From: Bacteroidales bacterium UBA1769
GTDB lineage: Bacteria; Bacteroidota; Bacteroidia; Bacteroidales; UBA932
DNA length: 6,411 nucleotides
Assembly (NCBI GenBank): GCA_002314725.1
Contig: DCGV01000016.1
Coordinates: 1-6,411 of the forward strand
Direction: 5' to 3'
Part shown: positions 1-5,834 of the stretch, piece after piece
Position numbering within the stretch: the stretch's first letter is position 1
Layout: every line of letters starts with the position of its first letter
Made by a program: the position numbers and the translations under genes
Notes under the pieces: generated by a model
The model's input: the letters and a program-made list of their open reading frames with translations, nothing else
Told to the model about the DNA's origin: nothing
Databases searched by the model: none

Positions 1-3000
1 AACTGGTACATATCCACTCTCATGTTCTGGTTGCTTCTAAGAAGATTAATCATAAATCTTGCAAATTTTGTCTTTAAATATCCAGCAAGATTTTCGGCTT
101 CCTTCCTATTGGACACTCCTTCTATAGCATAGTGAGTATGTGCAGTTACTGAACCTGGTTCGGATATTATTGGTTCGCTAATTACTAGATGAGGAATCTC
201 ATCTGTCCCAGAACTTGATTTAGCTATTAGAACTTTCCAATCTCTTAATAAACCAAGTTTTTCCTTCGAAAATTCTCTGTCGAGTGCATATCCAATATGA
301 CCTTTCTTCAGATAAACCTTAGTTTTTCTTGATACTGATTTCTTTTTACCTATCAAGAACTCGTCAATAGTTTTGCCATTTACCTTCCCTTCAATAAATC
401 CAAATGGATTACGGCGCCTCATAAGACCATTGTCAGGAAGGAATACCTTATCAGTTTTAAGAACTTTCTCAAGTATAGATAAGCCCTTATTCCAGCGAAT
501 TAAAAAATCAGCATGATAAGTATCATTTTCATAGCGCAAGGGCCGTCTCATAGGATAGTCATGGTGATTTATCCTATTGATTAAAAGGCAATCTCCATTA
601 TATTCTGAGTCCCACAAGAACAAGCAGACACCTCCACGTAAAGTGGTTACACCCTTTATGTATGCTTCAATATTTGGATAGTCATGCATCTCAACAATAT
701 GGTGGTCTGAATTACCTATAGAAAGCATATAATCACGAAAAGCATCCAATCCGTCTCCTCTACCGCCAGTAAACCATGTAGATTGAGTCATCATTGAAAT
801 ATAACGTGGCATAATACTATCTTTGGCCAAATTGAAATACTTTTGATATATTGCATTCCCACCATCGCCGCGTCCGCCGTCCGCTTTCTCTGTAAAAGGA
901 GGCACGCTACATACAATCGTAGGTTGGACTCTTTTCAATCTCTCAATCTTTTCTGTTGAATCCTGTGATATCAAATCTTTGGCGTAAAAATCAAATATGT
1001 GACCTTGAGGCATTCCCAGTAGCCGGTAAACTTTTCTCGTTAGCTCATATGTAAGCGACGATGTTGGTACCGCGAATACTTTATCCTTTACGTATTCACC
1101 ATACTTTCTGCACATTGCACACGCAATTTCACCTTGAACAGATGATAGGTCCAGGATTATGCGGTTCTCTGAAATGCTTTCCGCAGGAAGAAGATTTACC
1201 AACTCGTCAGCCAATAAGGAAGGTGTGACTACCTCCGAGTTGGAGAGTCTTGCAAATTTGATCATAGCGACCTCCGCCCTCTTAATCGGCTCAAGAGACT
1301 GGTCCCTAACCAACTCATTAATACTCTGAATCTTATAGTCTAATTTGCTAAGTACAAAAGCATTACATTTTTGTTGCATGAGCTTCATAATAGAAAGCTT
1401 CAAGCCAATATTTTTAGCAATCCTATGATCATTATTATCTTTCCCTATGCTGATAATAATGTCGTTTAAGTTCCGTACAATGTTATCGGTCAGAAAAGCG
1501 AAGAACAAAACTTTTGAATAGTACGTGGCGAATTTCTTCGCAATGGATTCCTCGTTATCATCTTTTTCTGCGTCATTACTATCGGAATCAGAATCTCTTT
1601 CGTGTTCTTTACCTGTCTTGGCTGTGTTCGTATCCGGAATTTCTAAATTATCAACATCTTCATCTGTGATAGGACGAATTTCTATTCCTTTTGAATTATT
1701 AATGGCTTTCAAGCTTTCTATTTCTGCCCGAAATGCAGCAATATCAAGGAGAGAAAAATCAAAGGGTATGTCTTGGGATTCGTCCGCTATACTCTTGTTC
1801 TGAGAATAGTTTCGGACAGCATCCATAATATTTGCAGGTGTAACTTGTGCTAATTTGTTATGGTTGACTGCAATTATCGGAGAAATATCTAACTCCTTCT
1901 GTATCCTTTCCTCCAGTTTGTCATTGCCTCGTTCCTCTGTATTAGCATTATAGAACTGAGATTTCAGTTCTTGCATACGAAACATTCTATCAGGGTCAAA
2001 ATCTACAAGAAGAGTTTGAGGTTTCATGTTAAATTTCACCTCTGAACCAGATTCGTCAATATAAGATTTTATATATTGATTCTGCAGCCTGAAAATTGAC
2101 TGGTCATACTCTTGGGGCGACGCAGTATCCTTGAAATACAGCATTGTGTCCCATTGCTCCACAGTACTACCAGTAAGCATTCTGTTTACTGTTAGCGTAA
2201 TGGTCTTTTTACCTTCCGACTCTGCATTTAGTATTCTATCCTTTATTTGTTCTGTGGTCAACGACAGAACATTGTTGTCTACGCCAGATATGTTAACAAT
2301 TTCATATTCAGACAAGTTGATGAACTGTTCGCTGCAATCTTTCAATAAGGCTTCCATAGCGTCGCATGATGCCCTATACGGCAAAACGAAAACCATATGA
2401 TGGCACATGTCACCATTTTTAATTTTTTCGTAATTCAAGAAACTTAGAATGTTGTCATCTTCTTTGGAACCATCAATAATTGACAGAAGATCCAAAACTT
2501 CTTCTTTATGCTTAAATCTCTTATGCGAGCCATCTGCCTGTATAGTAATAGACTCTGGTCTAAACAGAGCAGAAAAAGTACTTGTATACCCCTGCTTCTT
2601 AAGTTCTGCTATTTTTCTTATTGCAGCTTCGCTTGGCTTAAACGCGAAACGAATCATCTTGGGAAATCCAAAATATGGATTTTTCCATTCAGGTATATCG
2701 TTTCCATTTTCGTCGAGTTCGTCAGCTGCAATGCGAAGCTCTTCCCATTGCTGTTGGAGCTCAACTATATCTGTAAATTGACAGAAGGCGATGATATCTT
2801 CTTTTTCGAACTCGTCACCCATCAGTATGCGGTACGGAGTTCCAGAAAGATGAAGCTTAACGCGAGCATTCAACTGCTTAACAATGGCATCATTCGTGTC
2901 TGAATCTTCTTCAACATCTATTGCCGCCATCTCCGATTGTATCTCTTTCTTTGACTTTAAACCGGCGTCTTCAAGAATTTTCCCCAATTGTGCAGCGCGG

Positions 3001-3869
3001 GCTCCAAAATGCGTTTCGTCAACTATAAGAAGATCAATATCAGTTTCGAACAATTGCTTGTGACATTGCTTGATCTCATTTCCGCATAAATCCTGTAGGG
3101 TCAAAAAGATTGCAGCCCTCTTACCCTCTGCCAGCACATCAGATATTGCATCGTCATTAGACGCCAGGTCTCTTTTTTCTAGAAACACATAATCTGAAAA
3201 TCGAATATGGCTTTCAACGGTTTTCTTCCACTCTATTCGCACATCAGCTTTTGCAGATACAACAAGGGTAATGTTGCAGTCTTTCATTTTTTGCGAACAA
3301 GACATTGCAGTAAAAGATTTGCCGAACCTCATCACTGCGTACATCAGAAGATTTGTACGATTTTTATGCTCAACGGCCTCAATAAAGTTGTTTACAGTTT
3401 CTTCTTGATTAGGTCGTAATGGATATGAATCCTTACGTTCGTAATGATGAATTTCGGGCAGTCTATCAGATGAATATAATTGATATTTTCCGCCATTGTT
3501 CGCAGCATCGGCCTCAATGTCTGTAATCGCCATCTGTACATCATCAACAGATGCGCCCTTGAAGAACTCTCGAGAAAAGTACTCCAATGCGAAAAGGCCT
3601 TTGGATAAACGTTCCTTGCCTAAGTCACTTTCTAAGAAACGATGAACGGAATGATCTCTGAAAATACGTCCATCTTCTACCTTCGCTAAATGTTTATACT
3701 GTAGTTTAAGATTCGAATAATATTTCCTCCACTCGTTCAAGCGAACTTCTACTGGTCTATATGTATCTCCGACTTTGAGGTAGTTGGGAATCGTTTCAGT
3801 TGTAAATGCATAGATATGTGGGTTTACCCTACCAGTGATAATGCCATCAAGTACTGTTGAATCTATCAT
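1..3869 (-). CDS. GIY-YIG nuclease / SF2 helicase / Eco57I-like (degenerate) methyltransferase fusion, C-terminus cut by window edge
   Basis: Probable single-chain restriction effector: an ATP-driven DNA translocase with a nuclease and a DNA-reading module. The frame is open for 1289 codons from ATG at 3869 to the left edge, so the 3' end is missing. Domain order: GIY-YIG-like nuclease (about residues 17-105); SF2 helicase (about 150-600) with Walker A MRFGKS, box II DETH, motif III SGTP and motif VI QSIFRLQN; acidic linker (736-776); Eco57I-type N6-adenine methyltransferase fold (about 780-1100); and a recognition-like region (1150 on) with the family's RRNPFGF and ISEP segments. Methyltransferase motifs I and IV are degenerate. 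The start lies 12 bases after the methyltransferase stop, with no clear Shine-Dalgarno, so it is probably translated from the operon transcript. The family resembles annotated Eco57I-methylase-domain and GIY-YIG/DEAD helicase proteins. Domain calls are firm for the helicase, good for the Eco57I fold and moderate for the nuclease. The defence role is inferred. Confidence 0.88.
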   Translation of the reverse strand, partial: MIDSTVLDGIITGRVNPHIYAFTTETIPNYLKVGDTYRPVEVRLNEWRKYYSNLKLQYKHLAKVEDGRIFRDHSVHRFLESDLGKERLSKGLFALEYFSREFFKGASVDDVQMAITDIEADAANNGGKYQLYSSDRLPEIHHYERKDSYPLRPNQEETVNNFIEAVEHKNRTNLLMYAVMRFGKSFTAMSCSQKMKDCNITLVVSAKADVRIEWKKTVESHIRFSDYVFLEKRDLASNDDAISDVLAEGKRAAIFLTLQDLCGNEIKQCHKQLFETDIDLLIVDETHFGARAAQLGKILEDAGLKSKKEIQSEMAAIDVEEDSDTNDAIVKQLNARVKLHLSGTPYRILMGDEFEKEDIIAFCQFTDIVELQQQWEELRIAADELDENGNDIPEWKNPYFGFPKMIRFAFKPSEAAIRKIAELKKQGYTSTFSALFRPESITIQADGSHKRFKHKEEVLDLLSIIDGSKEDDNILSFLNYEKIKNGDMCHHMVFVLPYRASCDAMEALLKDCSEQFINLSEYEIVNISGVDNNVLSLTTEQIKDRILNAESEGKKTITLTVNRMLTGSTVEQWDTMLYFKDTASPQEYDQSIFRLQNQYIKSYIDESGSEVKFNMKPQTLLVDFDPDRMFRMQELKSQFYNANTEERGNDKLEERIQKELDISPIIAVNHNKLAQVTPANIMDAVRNYSQNKSIADESQDIPFDFSLLDIAAFRAEIESLKAINNSKGIEIRPITDEDVDNLEIPDTNTAKTGKEHERDSDSDSNDAEKDDNEESIAKKFATYYSKVLFFAFLTDNIVRNLNDIIISIGKDNNDHRIAKNIGLKLSIMKLMQQKCNAFVLSKLDYKIQSINELVRDQSLEPIKRAEVAMIKFARLSNSEVVTPSLLADELVNLLPAESISENRIILDLSSVQGEIACAMCRKYGEYVKDKVFAVPTSSLTYELTRKVYRLLGMPQGHIFDFYAKDLISQDSTEKIERLKRVQPTIVCSVPPFTEKADGGRGDGGNAIYQKYFNLAKDSIMPRYISMMTQSTWFTGGRGDGLDAFRDYMLSIGNSDHHIVEMHDYPNIEAYIKGVTTLRGGVCLFLWDSEYNGDCLLINRINHHDYPMRRPLRYENDTYHADFLIRWNKGLSILEKVLKTDKVFLPDNGLMRRRNPFGFIEGKVNGKTIDEFLIGKKKSVSRKTKVYLKKGHIGYALDREFSKEKLGLLRDWKVLIAKSSSGTDEIPHLVISEPIISEPGSVTAHTHYAIEGVSNRKEAENLAGYLKTKFARFMINLLRSNQNMRVDMYQ
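3..422 (-). other. Target-recognition-like C-terminal region of the giant protein (incomplete)
   Basis: About residues 1150-1289. It contains RRNPFGF (1152-1158), DWKVLIAKSSSG (1210-1221), HLVISEPIISEPGSV (1227-1241) and a helical KEAENLAGYLKTKFARF segment (1256-1272). These features are typical of the region that follows the catalytic domain in Eco57I-type enzymes, where specific DNA bases are read. The last visible residues, RVDMYQ, correspond to a point shortly before the usual end of this family, so only a modest C-terminal piece is probably missing. Specificity cannot be read from the sequence. Confidence 0.6.
570..1232 (-). other. Eco57I-like adenine methyltransferase fold with eroded AdoMet and catalytic motifs
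   Basis: About residues 880-1100. The family frame is recognisable: VTPSLLADEL (881-890) before motif I, then PRYISMM, STWFTGG, GLDAFRDYML, the GVCLFLWDSEYNGDC stretch and NRI. Motif I, normally DPACGSG, reads DLSSVQG (907-913), keeping only the Asp and the last Gly. Motif IV, normally NPPY or NPPF, reads SVPPF (988-992), with Val989 in place of the catalytic Asn/Asp. Methyl transfer is therefore doubtful, while the fold and the downstream recognition region appear kept. Confidence 0.72.
1542..1664 (-). other. Acidic Ser/Asp-rich linker between helicase and methyltransferase parts
   Basis: Residues about 736-776 are low complexity and strongly acidic, including DSDSDSND (760-767) and DDDNEE. 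Such a stretch is likely to be disordered. It sits exactly between the motor half and the DNA-reading half, so it is probably a flexible tether rather than a catalytic element. Confidence 0.6.
2070..3422 (-). other. SF2 helicase/translocase domain within the giant protein
   Basis: About residues 150-600. A Q-motif-like LRPNQ (151-155) precedes Walker A with Gly183-Lys184-Ser185. Then come motif Ia (LVVSAKADV, 202-210), DETH at 284-287 for Mg-ATP binding, SGTPYR (342-347), a second RecA-like lobe with FVLPYRAS (494-501), motif V (TVNRMLTGST, 560-569) and motif VI (QSIFRLQN, 590-597). The catalytic residues all look intact, so ATPase and translocase activity is expected. The closest named relatives are the motor parts of Type I, Type III and Type ISP restriction enzymes. 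Confidence 0.88.
3555..3821 (-). other. GIY-YIG-like (T5orf172-type) nuclease domain within the giant protein
   Basis: About residues 17-105. The pair IY (19-20) and KVG (32-34) has the spacing of the GIY and YIG elements, followed by RPVEVR with Arg38 and Arg43 as candidates for the conserved arginine. His76 (VHRFL) and Glu101 in REFF fit the later His and metal-binding Glu seen in T5orf172/Mug113-type members. The first Gly of GIY is replaced by His18, which is tolerated in divergent members. Placed before a helicase, it would supply DNA cleavage. No other nuclease signature is visible in the 1289 residues. The assignment rests on motif spacing only. Confidence 0.65.
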
Positions 3870-3881
3870 ATGGAATATGCT

Positions 3882-5405
3882 TTAAAACAGTGATAACTGG
3901 ATAATATCATCCTCAACTCTCTTCGTCAATTTTGCTGATCTGAATATGTTGTTGCCAACTATCACATCATAACATTTATGGGTTTGGGCGATTGGACAAA
4001 CCTCAATTGATGTATTACTTCCAAGATTTAACTCCCTCATCCTATCAGACAAATGTTTTATATCGTTTTCTTCAACGCCGACTATGTCTATGTCAATGTG
4101 GTCTATGTGAGAGAAATATGAGCAAATCATAGGCAGACAAAAGTCTATATCAGAATCTCTTTGGATTTTGACTTTAACAGTATCCGTCTCGTCATTTAGT
4201 TGTAGAATTGAGTCAAAAGCAATTTGTGTTGATTCTTCATCAACTTTTGCGAATGGGATTTTGTCAAGCATCTTTGAAATCTTGCCTGCAATATCATTTC
4301 CTATTTGAGTAGGAACAGCTTCACCTATGCAGCGTCTAATATTACCTTCATTTTCCTTCAGATATTCATCCGAGGTGGATACTGTAAGTGTATCATCGTG
4401 GTCCGTCCATTTAAAAGAGTGTGGAATTGTCATCAAGACCATCAACTCTCTAATACTTAAGACTCTATTGTCACAAGGATGAATTGTGTCTTGTGAAGAC
4501 ATTACATCACTTCTTGTCGCTATACATGCCCCGGGACGATTCCATATTAAACGTCTATATTTATTGCCCATATACGCCCCCTTATTGATGACGCGATTAC
4601 CATCCTTGTCAAACGTACAAGGTTTTGTTTCATCTGGATTGTCAAAAGCCGTCTCTCCTTCTTTAAGGTCTTTAATCCAGGGCAACATATATTCAGGAAA
4701 AGGTCGCGCAAAATGGAATGGATCATTCGGATCTTTCTCACAATAACCAAGTCTCCTAAAACGGCCAATAGAGTCTTTTAACAAAATCTCATTCTGTCTT
4801 GTTGGAAATAAGTGAAGTGGAGTTAAACCTTTCAAAGACCGGTTTGTTCCAATAACAATAGTTCTCGGACGACTAGAAGGCACACCATAGTCTTTAAAGT
4901 TGATAACTTTCCAATATATAAAATAATCGTCTGACAAGTTTTTATATATACTGTCTTTGATTGACATATCTTCCCCAGAAACATCTGTGCACGTGGATTT
5001 CATGAATGCACGGACATTTTCAAACACGAAGACTTGGGGATGAATCTCTTTGATTACTTTAATAGCCTCTACCACAAGCGAATTCCTCACTTGCTCATGA
5101 TCGTTCTTCTTATAATTGGCAGTAGACATACCTTGACATGGTGGTGTTGCAAAAACAACATCAACTTGCTTAAGTCCTTCTTTTTCCTTCCACATCTCAA
5201 TCTGGGAAAATATCTTATTATGTGTGTCCTGAGATGTCGCATCCCCACAGATATAACCAGATTCGTACTTGCATTTATGGTTAGCCTTCTGAACAGCAAG
5301 CCTTGGCTCCAATAATTCATTGGATGCAATACAGTCAAAATTGTTCATTTTAAAACCATAGCAACCTACTCCGGCGCAACTGAACAGTGTAATATATGTC
5401 TTCAT
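3882..5405 (-). CDS. DNA (cytosine-5-)-methyltransferase with C-terminal extension
   Basis: Transfers a methyl group from AdoMet to carbon 5 of cytosine in a specific DNA site; presumably the protective enzyme of the operon. The core motifs are present in order: motif I LFSCAGVGCYGF (7-18, AdoMet loop), motif IV TPPCQG with catalytic Cys90, motif VI ENV (129-131), motif VIII SRPR (178-181), a variable recognition region (about 200-310), motif IX RVLSIRELMVLM (314-325) and motif X GEAVPTQIGNDIAGKI (361-376). All key residues look intact. Dcm-type cores usually end soon after motif X; here about 125 further residues follow, rich in Asp/Ile and of unknown function, ending in QLSLF, a sliding-clamp binding consensus. 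The start is 2 bases after the regulator stop and has the best Shine-Dalgarno in the operon. The target sequence is not predictable. Confidence 0.95.
   Translation of the reverse strand: MKTYITLFSCAGVGCYGFKMNNFDCIASNELLEPRLAVQKANHKCKYESGYICGDATSQDTHNKIFSQIEMWKEKEGLKQVDVVFATPPCQGMSTANYKKNDHEQVRNSLVVEAIKVIKEIHPQVFVFENVRAFMKSTCTDVSGEDMSIKDSIYKNLSDDYFIYWKVINFKDYGVPSSRPRTIVIGTNRSLKGLTPLHLFPTRQNEILLKDSIGRFRRLGYCEKDPNDPFHFARPFPEYMLPWIKDLKEGETAFDNPDETKPCTFDKDGNRVINKGAYMGNKYRRLIWNRPGACIATRSDVMSSQDTIHPCDNRVLSIRELMVLMTIPHSFKWTDHDDTLTVSTSDEYLKENEGNIRRCIGEAVPTQIGNDIAGKISKMLDKIPFAKVDEESTQIAFDSILQLNDETDTVKVKIQRDSDIDFCLPMICSYFSHIDHIDIDIVGVEENDIKHLSDRMRELNLGSNTSIEVCPIAQTHKCYDVIVGNNIFRSAKLTKRVEDDIIQLSLF
3885..3899 (-). 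other. Terminal QLSLF: predicted beta sliding clamp-binding motif
   Basis: The last five residues (503-507) of the cytosine methyltransferase are QLSLF, immediately followed by the TAA stop. This matches the known bacterial DnaN-binding pentapeptide consensus QL(S/D)LF exactly. Such motifs commonly sit at free C-termini of clamp partners. Binding is inferred from the motif alone, and a pentapeptide can occur by chance. Confidence 0.6.
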
Positions 5406-5407
5406 AT

Positions 5408-5611
5408 TTATTCTCCTACGCGAAGTAAGTCCTGTACTTTGACATCAAGCAATTCGGCAATCTTCAACAATGTCTCGAGATTGGGCTGAAGAGTGTTTGT
5501 GCACCATTTTGAAACAGTGCCAGGGTCTTTTTCGAGTTGTTCTGCAAGCCATTTATTTGTGCGTTTCTTTTCAGCAAGAATTACTTTGATACGATTGATA
5601 TCTTTATCCAT
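5408..5611 (-). CDS. XRE-family helix-turn-helix transcriptional regulator
   Basis: A 67-residue DNA-binding protein that is almost entirely one HTH_3 (Cro/C1-type) domain. The segment RTNKWLAEQLEKDPGTVSKW (residues 17-36) is the helix-turn-helix, with SKWCTN as the recognition helix and its end. LETLLKIAELLDVKVQDLL (45-63) forms the closing helices. There is no ligand-binding or protease domain. As first gene of the operon, with a promoter directly upstream and the methyltransferase 2 bases downstream, it fits the role of a controller that times restriction-modification expression, like C proteins, although it is slightly shorter than typical ones. Small XRE proteins of this sequence type are familiar beside DNA methyltransferases in Bacteroidales. 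The start ATG at 5611 has only a weak GGA upstream and a short A-rich leader. Autoregulation is inferred. Confidence 0.9.
   Translation of the reverse strand: MDKDINRIKVILAEKKRTNKWLAEQLEKDPGTVSKWCTNTLQPNLETLLKIAELLDVKVQDLLRVGE
5412..5417 (-). promoter_or_regulatory. Shine-Dalgarno AGGAGA for the cytosine methyltransferase
   Basis: AGGAGA lies six bases before ATG at 5405, inside the end of the regulator gene, followed by the AT-rich spacer ATAAAT. It supports the chosen start. It is the only strong ribosome binding site among the three operon genes. Confidence 0.7.
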
Positions 5612-5633
5612 TTGTCCGTTTTTTTAACGAAAC

Positions 5634-5667
5634 CAAAGTTATGAAATTTCCGTCATATGGTTGCAAA
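5634..5667 (-). promoter_or_regulatory. Predicted Bacteroides-type promoter of the regulator-methyltransferase-effector operon
   Basis: On the minus strand TAACTTTG (5641-5634) matches the Bacteroides -7 consensus TAnnTTTG, and TTTG (5667-5664) stands 22 bases upstream as the -33 element. Transcription would start near 5627, giving a leader of about 15 bases before the regulator ATG. The palindromes GAAATTTC (5643-5650) and CATATG (5654-5659) lie between the two elements and could be operator parts. No other promoter is evident inside the operon. Confidence 0.6.
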
Positions 5668-5673
5668 AAATAT

Positions 5674-5696
5674 TTACAAATTACAACATATTGTAA
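5674..5696. promoter_or_regulatory. Repeated TTACAA/TTGTAA half-sites, candidate regulator operator
   Basis: TTACAA occurs at 5674-5679 and again at 5681-5686, and its inverted copy TTGTAA occurs at 5691-5696, so the last two form a 16-base dyad with a 4-base centre. The cluster lies just upstream of the operon's predicted -33 element, where an activator or autoregulator would bind. The region is AT-rich, so chance is a real alternative. Confidence 0.35.
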
Positions 5697-5782
5697 AATA
5701 TGACAATTAATATAGAGATAAGACCACGCTAAACAAGACTATAAGGCACGTAAAATTTAGGCAAGTGAAGCATACTTCTTCT

Positions 5783-5790
5783 TATATTTG
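5783..5790 (+). promoter_or_regulatory. Possible -7 element (TATATTTG) for the amidase gene
   Basis: TATATTTG matches the Bacteroides -7 consensus TAnnTTTG on the plus strand, 44 bases before the amidase ATG. No good TTTG -33 element is found at the right distance; the nearest is TTTA at 5756-5759. The amidase ATG has no clear Shine-Dalgarno, as is common in Bacteroidota. The two genes flanking the intergenic region are divergent, so each needs its own promoter. Confidence 0.4.
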
Positions 5791-5834
5791 TCATCGGAAT
5801 CTGGCAGCTGCTGTAGTACAAAATACACAGCACT

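Noticed and set aside
1525..1803. Plus-strand frame of 92 codons, serine-rich.
   Set aside because: Antisense to the acidic Ser/Asp linker of the giant protein; its serine richness is a by-product of the complementary codons.
2449..2903. Two overlapping plus-strand frames of 110 and 131 codons.
   Set aside because: Antisense to the continuous helicase coding frame. The proteins are Cys/Ser-rich with no recognisable domain.
1..3869. Possible frameshift or pseudogene, because the methyltransferase motifs are degenerate.
   Set aside because: I translated the whole frame codon by codon and found no stop. Family landmarks occur in the right order in the one frame from the ATG to the left edge, so motif loss is by substitution, not by frameshift.
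4547..5338. Other open frames of 73, 83, 86 and 93 codons on both strands.
   Set aside because: All lie within the cytosine methyltransferase gene, whose ordered motifs prove the real frame.
1..5611. Assignment to DISARM, BREX or a classical Type I system.
   Set aside because: No DrmB, DrmC, PglZ, BrxC, HsdS or separate HsdM is present, and the fused domain order differs. Genes beyond the left edge could still change this view.
5612..5834. Search for a tRNA, small RNA, CRISPR repeats or a riboswitch in the intergenic region.
   Set aside because: No cloverleaf, regular repeat spacing or strong stem with a T-run was found; only the promoter-like and dyad elements listed.
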